Shown: positions 1 to 8,702 of the stretch, one piece after another | Position numbering within the stretch: the first letter of the stretch is position 1 | Layout: the number at the start of each line of letters is the position of its first letter | NCBI GenBank assembly: GCA_020853975.1 | Contig: JADYXW010000057.1 | Span: 1 to 49,342 of the forward strand | Origin: Phycisphaerales bacterium | Lineage (GTDB): Bacteria > Planctomycetota > Phycisphaerae > Phycisphaerales > UBA1924 | DNA: 49,342 bases | Direction: 5' to 3' | Program-made: the position numbers and the translations under genes | Notes under the pieces: model-generated | Database searches by the model: none | What the model was told of the DNA's origin: nothing | Seen by the model: the letters and a program-made list of their open reading frames with translations, nothing else

Positions 1-2
1 AA

Positions 3-76
3 TGAGCGATCCCGGACTCGAACCGGGGACCTCTTCCATGTCAAGGAAGCGCGCTAGCCAACTGCGCTAATCGCCC
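3..76 (-). tRNA. tRNA-Val (anticodon GAC)
   Basis: Read on the minus strand, the sequence folds as a complete cloverleaf: a 7-bp acceptor stem with one G-U pair, a 4-bp D stem GCGC/GCGC, a 5-bp anticodon stem CTTCC/GGAAG around the loop TTGACAT, and a T arm CCCGG-TTCGAGT-CCGGG. Positions 34-36 read GAC, which decodes the valine codon GUC. The discriminator base is A, and the next bases are TT, so CCA is not encoded and must be added after transcription. The gene lies at the window edge but is whole. Confidence 0.96.
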
Positions 77-130
77 AAGGCGGGCAGAGTATATCGCCCA
101 TTCGACTACGAAGGCCAGCGGCGAATCCCA

Positions 131-163
131 AAACGCAAAGGGCCCGGGCCGCGTGGCCCGGGC
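131..163 (-). terminator. Rho-independent terminator of the dockerin-like gene
   Basis: A perfect 9-bp GC-only stem (142-150 with 155-163, loop of 4) lies about 45 bases beyond the stop of the minus-strand gene ending at 206. Read on the minus strand it is followed by CCTTTGCGTTTTGG, a broken T-rich tract. The position and strong stem fit an intrinsic terminator. The interrupted T tract makes its efficiency uncertain. Confidence 0.7.
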
Positions 164-205
164 TTACTTTGGTTCTCCCCTCACTCCTTGGGGGCTATTG
201 GGGAC

Positions 206-2455
206 TCAGGGGCAGTCGCCGCCGGCGACGACATTGATGAGGGCGGCGACATCGTCCTGATCGACGTTGCCATCGTGGTTGATGTCGGGGTCGATACCGG
301 TGGGGTTGGCCCCGCCGCCGACGACGTTGATGAGGTAGGCGACGTCGTCCTGATCGACGTTGCCGTCCTGGTTCACGTCCGGGTCGCAGGGGGGCGCGGG
401 AGGCAGGATGTTGAGGTTGAAGGCGCCTGTGACGTCAGCGAAGGAGCCGACGCGGATGCGGTAGCTGTTGCCGGCGGTGAGGTTGGCCAAGACGCCGGCC
501 TGCCGCCCGCAGTCTGTGCCGTGGTCATCGTCGCAGGCGATGGGGAGCTGGCCCGAGACGGGGCAGCCCTGGTAGACCGCGAGGACGGTGTCGAAGGCGC
601 TGCCGCAGGTGTCGATGCGGTACTCGCCGGACTGAGCTGGGGTGAAGGAGTACCACAGGTCGTGGTGGGGGACGAAGGCGTCGGCGGAGCACATGGACGC
701 GGTGTCCTCGGTGTTGGCGCCGCAGTTGCCGAAGGTGTGGGTGCCCTCAACGACGGTCACGGCACCGGAGCAGATGTCGTTGGGGTAGGAGTAGTAGAAG
801 GAGGGGCGGACGTTGGCGATGCCCGAGGCGCCGTTGTAGCCGGAGATGCGGACGTAGTAGGTCTGGCCCGCGGTGTAGTTGAAGGTCGCGAGGCTGGCGC
901 GGTTGTTGGGGGCGGGGAAGGAGGCGTCGTCGTTGCAGACGATGGTGTTGGAGTTGTTGATGAACGTGCTGGGGCAGTCGGAGTGCACGCTCAGGACGGT
1001 GTCGAAGTCGGAGCCGAAGGTGTCGATGATGGCGTTGCCCGAGCAGTCGGGGGTGAAGGAGTACCAGATGTCGGGGCCCTGACCAGAGCCGCCGGTGCCG
1101 CAGGTGGTCGAGTTGCCGCTGGAGGTCGCGTAGGTGGTGCAGGCCTGGAACTCGGAGAGGGGCATGGCGCCCGCGCCAAAGCAGACGTCGCTGGGCTGGC
1201 CGGGCTGGAGCGTGATGCCGTAGGCAGCGCCGCGGTCTGTGATGCCGGCCTCGTCGTCGCCCAGGTCGCCGACGGCGAGGTTGCTGTCCAGGATGTCGAG
1301 GCTCGTGCCGAAGGTGGTCAGGCCGTCCGGGTCGCTGAACTTGTTGGTCTGGGCCCAGACGCCATCAATCTTCTCGAAGACGTAGACGGTCTTGGTGGAC
1401 TCGCCGTAGGCCGCGATGCGGGTGCCGTCGGTGCCGACGGCCGTGCCGAAGCGGAGGCTGGCGGCGGCGTCGGAGGCGGTGAGGACCGTCGCGAGGTTCC
1501 AGGAGTTGCCCGAGCGCTCGTACACGTGTACGCGCCCGGCGTTCGCGACGGAGCCGAAGAGGAGGGGCTTGGGCTCGTCGGGGGCTCCGATCACCATGAG
1601 GTCGCCCTCGATGGCGACCGAGGCGCCGAAGTGGCCGTTGGAGTAGCCGGTGGTGGGGCTGATCACACTGGGCGCCCCAACCGGGCCGTCGTCGAGCTTC
1701 TGGGCCATGTAGGCGACGCCGCTGCCGGCGGGCTGGCCGCTGGCATTGCCGCCCGGGCCGCCGACGACGGCGTAACGGGACGATTTGGACATGGCGACGC
1801 AGGACCCGCGGTGCTCGGTGGTCTTGCCGTTGAAGTCACCGCCCCAGATGGTGAAGGCGTTGGTCCAGTCGCCGTTGGCGTCACGGGTGAAGAAGAAAGC
1901 GGCGCCGGCCTGGGACACGCCGTGGAAGGAGTGGTTGGGCGCACCCATGACGGCCCAGCCCCCGCCGTAGGCGCTGATCGCGACGGACTGACCCGCGAGG
2001 TCGTCCTGGTTGGGGAAGAAGGAGAGGAGGTCGGCCTCAAAGGACCAGTTGCTGCCGCCGTTGTCGGTGCTGTAGACACGGGCCCGGCCGCGGTTGGTGC
2101 TGTAGCCGGGGGCGCCCGCGATGACGTAGGGGTAGGCGATGTCAACGGAGGTGCCCATGCGGTCGTTGGCGGTCGGGCCGAAGGAGCCGCCCAGCGATGA
2201 CCAGGACTGGCCCTTGGCCCAGACGGAGAAAGAGCCGACGTCGGTGCCGCCCGGGCCGTCGTTGCCTGGGATGCCCACGACCATGATCGGGCTGGTGGGG
2301 CGGAGATCGAGCGCCACGCCCGAGCCGAGCCGCTCGTTCGCGGTCGCCCCGACACGGTTGAGCTTCTGGAAGCCGGCGCATTGCGCCGAGGCGGAGCCGG
2401 CCACAAGCGTGAGCATTGCGGCGGCGGAGACGAGGCTGACGGTCTGGGTCTTCAT
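206..2455 (-). CDS. Secreted FG-GAP-like propeller protein with C-terminal dockerin-like repeats
   Basis: This 749-residue protein is probably exported. It starts with a classical signal peptide (MKTQ, hydrophobic core, AGSASA|Q). The start at 2455 is chosen because AGGGAG sits just upstream and the signal peptide begins there, although the frame stays open further upstream. The first half has repeats such as VGIPG, VIAGAPGYS and VVGGPGG, typical of FG-GAP/integrin-like beta-propellers. Next come two related modules with DIWYSFTP and DLWYSFTP, resembling PPC-type secreted domains. The last ~60 residues carry two loops, DVNQDGNVDQDDV and DINHDGNVDQDDV, the calcium-binding pattern of dockerin type I repeats, a common C-terminal tag on planctomycete secreted proteins. 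The partner and function are unknown. It is divergent from the sigma factor/kinase pair, which might control it; that is inference. Confidence 0.85.
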   Translation of the reverse strand: MKTQTVSLVSAAAMLTLVAGSASAQCAGFQKLNRVGATANERLGSGVALDLRPTSPIMVVGIPGNDGPGGTDVGSFSVWAKGQSWSSLGGSFGPTANDRMGTSVDIAYPYVIAGAPGYSTNRGRARVYSTDNGGSNWSFEADLLSFFPNQDDLAGQSVAISAYGGGWAVMGAPNHSFHGVSQAGAAFFFTRDANGDWTNAFTIWGGDFNGKTTEHRGSCVAMSKSSRYAVVGGPGGNASGQPAGSGVAYMAQKLDDGPVGAPSVISPTTGYSNGHFGASVAIEGDLMVIGAPDEPKPLLFGSVANAGRVHVYERSGNSWNLATVLTASDAAASLRFGTAVGTDGTRIAAYGESTKTVYVFEKIDGVWAQTNKFSDPDGLTTFGTSLDILDSNLAVGDLGDDEAGITDRGAAYGITLQPGQPSDVCFGAGAMPLSEFQACTTYATSSGNSTTCGTGGSGQGPDIWYSFTPDCSGNAIIDTFGSDFDTVLSVHSDCPSTFINNSNTIVCNDDASFPAPNNRASLATFNYTAGQTYYVRISGYNGASGIANVRPSFYYSYPNDICSGAVTVVEGTHTFGNCGANTEDTASMCSADAFVPHHDLWYSFTPAQSGEYRIDTCGSAFDTVLAVYQGCPVSGQLPIACDDDHGTDCGRQAGVLANLTAGNSYRIRVGSFADVTGAFNLNILPPAPPCDPDVNQDGNVDQDDVAYLINVVGGGANPTGIDPDINHDGNVDQDDVAALINVVAGGDCP

Positions 2456-2681
2456 GGCGTACTCCCTGAATCTGTCTGCGAATCGATCGCGCCTGCCCCG
2501 CGGGGCAACACGCCCCGCGGCCGAACAGCCCGGCGCCACCACGTTTGTCATGTGTTCCCGGCTGCGGTGTGCAGGCGGACGATGTACAAGGCGACGTCCG
2601 GTCCCGGGGGCGCTAACCGGTCGGTGATAATTCCGACGGTGCTCGGACAAAAAACGAGCGCACCGGCCCAGGGGGAGCGCT

Positions 2682-2713
2682 TTGCACAAAGAGGGCGGCG
2701 GCCGCGATACCCT
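2682..2713 (+). promoter_or_regulatory. Candidate promoter of the sigma factor/kinase operon
   Basis: TTGCAC (2682-2687) lies 18 bases before GATACC (2706-2711), within the run GATACCCT. It would give a short leader that contains the GGAGG ribosome site at 2726-2730. The -35 match is poor, so the call rests mainly on the -10-like TACCCT, a hexamer also seen ahead of recO and hpt in this window. Confidence 0.35.
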
Positions 2714-2734
2714 CTCTGCCGACGTGGAGGCCCG

Positions 2735-3319
2735 ATGGACACCAACAACACGTTTGCCGTGACACGCCTGCTCGCGGCGGTTCACTCGGGCGACCCTCGT
2801 GCCTCCGAGCAGCTTCTGCCCCTCATCTACGACGAGCTCCGCAAGCTGGCACGCTCGTACATGAAACGGGAGAGCGAGGGGCAGACGATCCAGGCCACGG
2901 CGCTCGTGCACGAGGCGTACATGAGACTCGTGGGCGGCGCGGACGTCTCGTGGGACAACCGGGGCCACTTCTTTGCCGCGGCCGCTCTCGCCATGCGCCG
3001 GATCCTTGTCGAGCGTGCGCGCTCTCGGGGGCGGATCAAGCGGGGCGGCGACCGCCAACGCGTCGACCTTGCGGACCACGCGGACGCGGGTGACGAGTCC
3101 GCGGTCGACCTTGTGGCGCTCGACGGCGCCCTGCGGAAGCTCGAGGCCTTTGACCAGCGGAAGTCCGAGGTGGTCATGCTCAAGTACTTCGCGGGGCTCA
3201 CGAACGACGAGGTGGCCGCCGCCCTCGGGCTTTCTTCGGCCACGATCCGCAACGAGTGGACCTTTGCCCGCGCCTGGCTGATGCGTGAGCTCTCCCAGGC
3301 CGAGACCCCGGAGGAGTGA
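2735..3319 (+). CDS. ECF-type RNA polymerase sigma factor (Rhodopirellula-type, TIGR02999-like)
   Basis: This 194-residue protein fits the compact ECF sigma architecture. A sigma-2 region (about 20-95) contains ELRKLARSYMKRE, TALVHEAYMRLV and FFAAAALAMRRILVERAR, hallmarks of the planctomycete ECF group. A sigma-4 helix-turn-helix follows at about 140-185 (VVMLKYFAGLTNDEVAAALG, then SSATIRNEW). GGAGG four bases before ATG 2735 decides the start. Its TGA shares its last base with the ATG of the following Ser/Thr kinase, so translation is probably coupled. ECF factors encoded beside Ser/Thr kinases (ECF-STK groups) are known in planctomycetes, and the kinase is thought to control sigma activity. 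The target promoters are not evident from the sequence. Confidence 0.93.
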   Translation: MDTNNTFAVTRLLAAVHSGDPRASEQLLPLIYDELRKLARSYMKRESEGQTIQATALVHEAYMRLVGGADVSWDNRGHFFAAAALAMRRILVERARSRGRIKRGGDRQRVDLADHADAGDESAVDLVALDGALRKLEAFDQRKSEVVMLKYFAGLTNDEVAAALGLSSATIRNEWTFARAWLMRELSQAETPEE

Positions 3320-6300
3320 TGAGCGGCCGCCCTCCCCAACCGGACCCGAAGAAGGCGGAGGAGGTCTTCCTCGCGGTCGCGGACCTGCCCCGCGAGCACG
3401 CCGAGGGGGTGCTCCGCGAGCGCTGCGCGGGCGACGAGGCCCTCGAAGCTCTCGTCCGTGAGCTCCTGGGATTTCACGCGCAGGGCGAGGGCGTGCTCGA
3501 CAAACCCGAGCTGCTGACCAAGGGCGTGCCGTTCTTTCGGCGCGATCTCGCGGAGGAGACGCTTCCCGCCGGCACGCGCCTGGGCGGGTACGTCATCGAG
3601 AAGCTGATCGGCACCGGGGGCATGGGCTCGGTATACCTCGCGACGCAGGGCCGGCCCCGGCGCACCGTCGCGCTCAAGGTCATCCGCCGGGGCGTGGCAA
3701 CCGCCGCCATGATCCGTCGCTTCGAGCTCGAGGCGGAGATGCTGGGCCGGCTGCAGCACCCCGGGATTGCGCAGATCTATGAAGCGGGCGCCGCGGCGGT
3801 CGGGCCTGGCGAGTACCCGCAGCCCTACATCGCGATGGAGTTCATCGATGGCGAGTCGCTGAGCGCGCACTCGAAGTCGCACGGGCTGCGCCGAACTGAG
3901 AAGCTCGAACTCATGGCCCGCGTGTGCGACGCGGTGCAGCACGCCCACCAGCGGGGAGTGATCCACCGCGACCTGAAGCCCGGGAACATCATGGTCGACC
4001 GCACGGGCCAGCCCAAGATCCTGGACTTTGGCGTTGCGCGCGCCGCGGACGCGGACCTGCGTGTCGTCACCCTCCAAACCAGCGTGGGGCAGCTCATCGG
4101 CACCCTCCCGTACATGAGCCCGGAGCAGGTGCTGGCGGACCCCTCGGAGGTCGATACGCGCTCGGACGTGTACGCCCTGGGCGTCATGCTCTACGAGCTG
4201 CTGACGGGCAAGCTCCCGCTTGACGTTGGCAGCCGCCCCATCCCGGAGGCCGCCCGGTTGATCCGTGAGGAGACGCCATCGAGGCTGAGCTCGGTCTCGC
4301 GGGAGTATCGCGGAGACGTGGAGACCATCGTCGCGAAGGCGATGGACAAGCAGAAGAGGCGGCGTTACCAGTCCGCCGCGGAGCTTGCCGAGGACATCCG
4401 CCTGCACCTGCGTGGGATGCCGATCTCCGCGAAGCAGGATTCGGCGTGGTATGTCCTTGTGAAGCAGGCCCAGCGTCACCGCGTGGTGGCGGGCGTGGGC
4501 GCCGCCCTCCTGGCCAGCCTGCTCGCGTTCACCGTCTATGCGAGCGTGCAGGCGGGGCGTTTCCAGCGTCTGGCGCGGAGCGAGTCGCTCGCCAAGAGCG
4601 CCGCGGTGGGGGCGGGCGAGGTTGCTGCTCGCGAAGCCGCACGGGCCAACGAGCAGGCGGAGCGGCTCAACGACCAGCTCTACGCGAGCAACATCGAGCG
4701 TGGGCGGCTTCTCGGCCTCGCCGGAAACCTCGTGCAGGCGGAGGACATTCTGTGGCGGGGCTTCCTGGCCCGCCCCTTCAACGCGCGGGGCCGCTGGGCG
4801 CTCTGGGAGTTCTACGAGCGTCACCCCTGCCGATGGTCACGCACAGCGTTCCCCGGCGGCGCCTCGGTCGTGTGCGTGAGTCTCACGGGCGAGATCGCGG
4901 CCGCGTCCGACACCGGCGAGATCGCCATCTTTGAGCCGGCGCGTGGGGACGAGATCCGCCGCTGGGCCGCGGACAGCAGGCTCCCGCTCGCGATGAGTTT
5001 CAGTGCCGACGGGCGCTCGCTCGTTGTGGTGAAACGCAGCGCGGTCATATCGACCTTTGATCTCGCTTCGCCCGCGGACCCGACCCCTCCGTCCAAGGAC
5101 GTTCCGGTCCCCGCGCCCACAGGGGGGGTGGCGTTTGGCCTCTCGGGCGATGGAACGCGTTCCGCGTTCTGGAAGAGGGGAGGGGAGCTGCTCATCATCA
5201 ACACCGCGCACGGTACTGTCACGCAGACGCTGACGGGCGACGCCGCCGACCAGGCCTCCTGCCTCGCGTTCTCCGATGCCGGGGACCTGCTTGCGATCGG
5301 GACCGCCGGCGGGGTGCTGAAGGTCATGAAACTCGCCACGGGCGAGATCGTCCGGACCTGGACGACGGAGACTGGAAACATCATCGGCCTGGACTTCAGT
5401 GACGACGGGTCTCTCGTCGCGGCGGGCCACCGCAACCGCTTCATCCAAGTCGTGAGGGTCTCCGACGGCGAGGTCGTCGGTACCTATCGCAGCGAGCTCG
5501 CGGCCACTCGGCATGTCGAGTTCTCTCCCGACGGACGCAATCTCATGGGGAGCGATACGGGCGCCACGTGCATCTGGGACATTCGCGCCGGTCGACTCGT
5601 CCGCGAGATCGCCATGCACCGGGGGGGTAACGCCGAAGCCGCATGGACACGCGATGGGACCGGGCTGGTCTCGACCGGCCGCGACGGCATGCTCCGGATG
5701 TGGGAACCAACTTCCGTCCCGGGCACGCGTGACTTTGAGGGTCACACGAGCTGGGTCTTCGGGGCAGTTGCTTCTCCCGTGGACGGGACGCTTGCTTCGG
5801 CCGGTGGCGAAGGCATGGTCCGGTTCTGGAACCGCGACGGCTCCAGCCGGGGTGAACTGAAGGTCAGCACGGCCAGGATTCGCGTGCTTCTCTTCACCCC
5901 GGACGGCAGCCGCATGTTCGCGGGCGGCGCCGACGGCAAGGTGCACGTCATCGACCCGGTCGCCCGGACGGTGCTGGCCTCATTTGACGGGCCGAACAAG
6001 GCGGAGGTGTCCTCCCTCACGCTCACCCCGGACGGCTCGCGGCTTGTCGTCGGGGGCTACACGCACGTCATCGCGATCCACCGGATCGCGGACCTCTCGC
6101 TCGAGACGACGCTCACCCTTCCTCGCACGGGCGGCGTTGTCAGGTCTCTCCTGATCACCCGCGATGGCAAGACCATGTACACCGACGGCTGCGGCCCGGA
6201 TGTCTGCGTGTTCGACCTGCCCTCGCTCACCCTCCGCGAGCGCCTTCCGGGCCCCGCGGTGCTCCGCAACCTCTCGCTCAGCGAGGACACGGGACGCCTG

Positions 6301-6732
6301 GCGGCGGGCATGGACGACGGGCGCATCTCCCTCTGGGATACACAGACGGGGCGGTTCCTCGCAACGCTGGATGGTCACAGCACGGGCGTCTGGGCGGTCG
6401 CGTTCTCGCCGACGGGGCGTGTGCTCGCGTCGGGCAGCGACGACTCCACGGTGAAGCTGTGGGACCCGGCGTCGGGCGCGGTGCTCGTGAGCCTGGCGCC
6501 GGGGCGGGGCGAAGTTCCGTTTGTGAGTTTCAGCCCCGACGGCCACCTGCTGATCGCATCGTTCCAGAACCGCACGTTCCGGACCTGGGACCTGCTGCAC
6601 TACAACCTCAGCATCGCGGGGAACATCGACCACCAGATCGAGAGGCTGTCGGGCGAGCTCGACCCCTCGGTCGATCTCACGGGCATCCGCAACTGGGCCG
6701 CCCAGATCCGGCGCCAGGTGCCGGTAAGGTAG
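3319..6732 (+). CDS. Membrane Ser/Thr protein kinase with C-terminal WD40 propellers
   Basis: The 1137-residue protein has a complete PknB-type kinase domain at about 90-360: glycine loop GTGGMGSVY, K120 in VALK, catalytic D218 in HRDLKPGNIM, D236 of DFG and activation-segment end GTLPYMSPEQ. A single transmembrane helix near 388-412 (GVGAALLASLLAFTVYASV) is followed by a short alanine/glutamate-rich helix. The rest, from about 500, is at least ten WD40-like repeats (for example GRISLWDTQTGRFLATLDGH and STVKLWDPASGAVL), enough for one large or two small propellers. The propeller is probably periplasmic and may sense or scaffold; this is inferred. ATG 3319 overlaps the sigma stop, and an in-frame GTG at 3316 is an alternative start. 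All catalytic residues are present. Confidence 0.94.
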   Translation: MSGRPPQPDPKKAEEVFLAVADLPREHAEGVLRERCAGDEALEALVRELLGFHAQGEGVLDKPELLTKGVPFFRRDLAEETLPAGTRLGGYVIEKLIGTGGMGSVYLATQGRPRRTVALKVIRRGVATAAMIRRFELEAEMLGRLQHPGIAQIYEAGAAAVGPGEYPQPYIAMEFIDGESLSAHSKSHGLRRTEKLELMARVCDAVQHAHQRGVIHRDLKPGNIMVDRTGQPKILDFGVARAADADLRVVTLQTSVGQLIGTLPYMSPEQVLADPSEVDTRSDVYALGVMLYELLTGKLPLDVGSRPIPEAARLIREETPSRLSSVSREYRGDVETIVAKAMDKQKRRRYQSAAELAEDIRLHLRGMPISAKQDSAWYVLVKQAQRHRVVAGVGAALLASLLAFTVYASVQAGRFQRLARSESLAKSAAVGAGEVAAREAARANEQAERLNDQLYASNIERGRLLGLAGNLVQAEDILWRGFLARPFNARGRWALWEFYERHPCRWSRTAFPGGASVVCVSLTGEIAAASDTGEIAIFEPARGDEIRRWAADSRLPLAMSFSADGRSLVVVKRSAVISTFDLASPADPTPPSKDVPVPAPTGGVAFGLSGDGTRSAFWKRGGELLIINTAHGTVTQTLTGDAADQASCLAFSDAGDLLAIGTAGGVLKVMKLATGEIVRTWTTETGNIIGLDFSDDGSLVAAGHRNRFIQVVRVSDGEVVGTYRSELAATRHVEFSPDGRNLMGSDTGATCIWDIRAGRLVREIAMHRGGNAEAAWTRDGTGLVSTGRDGMLRMWEPTSVPGTRDFEGHTSWVFGAVASPVDGTLASAGGEGMVRFWNRDGSSRGELKVSTARIRVLLFTPDGSRMFAGGADGKVHVIDPVARTVLASFDGPNKAEVSSLTLTPDGSRLVVGGYTHVIAIHRIADLSLETTLTLPRTGGVVRSLLITRDGKTMYTDGCGPDVCVFDLPSLTLRERLPGPAVLRNLSLSEDTGRLAAGMDDGRISLWDTQTGRFLATLDGHSTGVWAVAFSPTGRVLASGSDDSTVKLWDPASGAVLVSLAPGRGEVPFVSFSPDGHLLIASFQNRTFRTWDLLHYNLSIAGNIDHQIERLSGELDPSVDLTGIRNWAAQIRRQVPVR

Positions 6733-6762
6733 GAGCCGGCGAGGTAGACGCCCTGGCAGTGG

Positions 6763-7137
6763 TCAGCGCTGCTCGATGGTCGGACGCATCTTCTGCCCGC
6801 GCTGCTTGTACGCGTTCATCGCCGCCGTCCGATCCGGGAACTCCTGCACGCTGAAGACCACCTTGGAGTTGCCGATCTGGATCTCATCGTTGTCGCGCAG
6901 GTCGATCTCCGCGTCGATCTTGCGGCCGTTGATGAACATGCCGTTCGCACTCTTCATGTCCAGCGCGATGTACTTGCCCGTTCCCTCGTCGTACCTGATC
7001 TGCACGTGCTTGCGGCTCACCCGGTCGTCGACGACCTGCAGCGGGCACCCCTCGTCCCGCCCGATCACGATCGTGCGCTTTCCGAGGGGCTGGTAGAGGC
7101 CTTCGCTCGGACCTGATACGACGAGGATCGATGGCAT
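6763..7137 (-). CDS. Small FHA-domain protein
   Basis: The 124 residues are essentially a single forkhead-associated domain that binds phosphothreonine peptides. It shows the family pattern: VIGRDEGCPLQV, SRKHVQI, then SANGMFINGRKI, with the arginine, serine, histidine and asparagine expected in the pocket. About 25 residues follow (FPDRTAAMNAYKQRGQKMR), basic and probably extended. The start at 7137 is supported by AGAGG upstream and by the domain beginning at residue 3. It ends 31 bases from the kinase gene, tail to tail. A phosphopeptide reader beside a Ser/Thr kinase suggests a link, but they are on opposite strands and no partner is visible. Confidence 0.9.
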   Translation of the reverse strand: MPSILVVSGPSEGLYQPLGKRTIVIGRDEGCPLQVVDDRVSRKHVQIRYDEGTGKYIALDMKSANGMFINGRKIDAEIDLRDNDEIQIGNSKVVFSVQEFPDRTAAMNAYKQRGQKMRPTIEQR

Positions 7138-7165
7138 GGCGGGTACCTCTGGGAGTGCGTTGGTC

Positions 7166-7171
7166 ACTATA
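7166..7171 (-). promoter_or_regulatory. -10-like TATAGT upstream of the FHA gene
   Basis: On the minus strand the short gap between the phospholipase-D-like gene and the FHA gene contains CATATAGTGACC, a near-consensus -10 hexamer and the most A/T-rich spot nearby. It would give a leader of roughly 22 bases that includes the AGAGG ribosome site. No clear -35 is seen. It suggests the FHA gene can be transcribed apart from the upstream genes. Confidence 0.4.
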
Positions 7172-7196
7172 TGCCCGGGCAAACGGGGCCGCGCTG

Positions 7197-8669
7197 CTAC
7201 AGAAGCGGGCTGAAGAGCTGGGCGCACTGGTCGATGAAGCGGTGCCGGAACGGGCGCTTCTTCCAGCGCGCCGCGGAGATCTGCCTCCCTTCCGCCTCGA
7301 AGTGCTTCTGCATGAAGCGAAGTTGCTTCGCGAACCCCTCGTCATAGACGAAGAGGGTGCACTCGAAGTTGAGCCAGAAGCTCCGCATGTCAAAGTTGGC
7401 CGAGCCCACCATCGCGAGGCGCCGGTCGATGGTCGCGGTCTTGGCGTGGAGCAGGCCGTGCGGGTGGAGCACGATCCGCACGCCGGCGCCCATGAGGTCG
7501 CCGAAGTGAGATCTGGCAGCCGCCGCCACCAGCTTCGCGTCCAGCACGTCCGGCAGGACAATGGTGACGTCCACGCCCCGCCAGGCGGCGTTGATGAGCG
7601 CCGCCTTCGTCGCCTCATCCGGGACGAAGTAGGGCGTGGTCATGATGATCTCCTGCTGAGCGCCGAAGAGCATGGCCAGCATCGCGGAATGGATCGCGTC
7701 GGGCTGGCCCCCCGGGCCGGTCGCCATCACGTGCACGACGCACTGGCCGACGAGTTCCTCGGACTCACGCGGGAAGTAGGGGCTCAGGTCCGGAAGCTCT
7801 TCGCCGGCTTCCATCGCCCAGTCCCGCAGAAACACGGTCTGGAGCGCCTGGACCGCGGGCCCCCGAACTCTCACGGTTGAGTCGATCCAGTGACCGACCT
7901 TGGACCTCCGCTTGATCCGGAAGGTCTCGTCTGTGAGGTTCTGGCTGCCGCAGTACGCCGCCACGCCATCGATTACCGTGATCTTTCTGTGGTTGCGCAG
8001 ATCGATCCGCGCGAGCAGCATGCGGAACGGGTTGACGGGGAGCGCCTCGACGACCTGCACGCCCGCCCTGCGCATCCGGGGCACGACCTCGTGCCTCAGG
8101 AACTGCTTGCTGCCCACGGCGTCCACGAGCACGCGGCATCGCACGCCCCGCTCCGCAGCCCGGATCAGCGCCTCGCACACTCCCAGCCCCTTGCTCGCGG
8201 GCATCCAGATGTAGAAGAGCAGGTGGCAGTGATGCTTTGCGCCGTCGATGTCCGCGATGAGCCGGTCCAGGACCGGCCCGCCCGTGCCAAGGAGCTCCAC
8301 GTCGTTGCCGCGGAGCGCGGGCATGCCCGCCATGCTCGTCGCCAGCCTTGACAAGGGTCGATAGCCGGGGTCGTCGCTCGTCCAGTCCAGCCCTTGCTTG
8401 CGCCAGTGGACCACAGCCTCGTTCTCGACCCGAGAGGACAGCCGCGCGTGCCGCTCCGCACGCCTCAGGCCCAGGCGAGGCTCGCCCACGAGCAGGTAGA
8501 TGGCGCTAGGCACGAAGGGGATGGGGACCAGCACCAGCAGCAGGAGCCACGACAGTGAGACCGCGACGGTCGAGTCACGCATGATGACCCGTACCGCGAG
8601 CGCCACACGCAGCAGCCAGTCGGCAGCGATGAACGCCACCCCCAGCCATGTCGCGATCTCGGTCCACAC
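7197..8669 (-). CDS. cls: Cardiolipin synthase-like phospholipase D family protein
   Basis: The 490-residue protein has the layout of bacterial cardiolipin synthase A/B. Two N-terminal membrane helices (about 8-30 and 37-62, the PLDc_N region) are followed by two phospholipase D catalytic motifs: H227-x-K229...D234 (HRKITVID) and H408-x-K410...D415 (HAKTATID), with the downstream GSQN and GSANFD residues. These enzymes join two phosphatidylglycerols, or phosphatidylglycerol and phosphatidylethanolamine, to make cardiolipin at the inner membrane. The start is GTG 8669, preceded by AAGGAG at a normal distance. It sits 33 bases after the lamin-tail gene and 59 before the FHA gene on the same strand. 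Exact substrate is inferred; another PLD-type transferase is possible. Confidence 0.88.
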   Translation of the reverse strand: MWTEIATWLGVAFIAADWLLRVALAVRVIMRDSTVAVSLSWLLLLVLVPIPFVPSAIYLLVGEPRLGLRRAERHARLSSRVENEAVVHWRKQGLDWTSDDPGYRPLSRLATSMAGMPALRGNDVELLGTGGPVLDRLIADIDGAKHHCHLLFYIWMPASKGLGVCEALIRAAERGVRCRVLVDAVGSKQFLRHEVVPRMRRAGVQVVEALPVNPFRMLLARIDLRNHRKITVIDGVAAYCGSQNLTDETFRIKRRSKVGHWIDSTVRVRGPAVQALQTVFLRDWAMEAGEELPDLSPYFPRESEELVGQCVVHVMATGPGGQPDAIHSAMLAMLFGAQQEIIMTTPYFVPDEATKAALINAAWRGVDVTIVLPDVLDAKLVAAAARSHFGDLMGAGVRIVLHPHGLLHAKTATIDRRLAMVGSANFDMRSFWLNFECTLFVYDEGFAKQLRFMQKHFEAEGRQISAARWKKRPFRHRFIDQCAQLFSPLL

Positions 8670-8702
8670 GCCCGCGAGCTCCTTCCTGGGGCGGCCCGCC
8701 GC

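Noticed and set aside
188..2200. A 670-residue plus-strand frame opposite the dockerin-like gene
   Set aside because: Sequence is Val/Gly/Asp-rich without motifs; the minus-strand frame has a signal peptide and calcium repeats.
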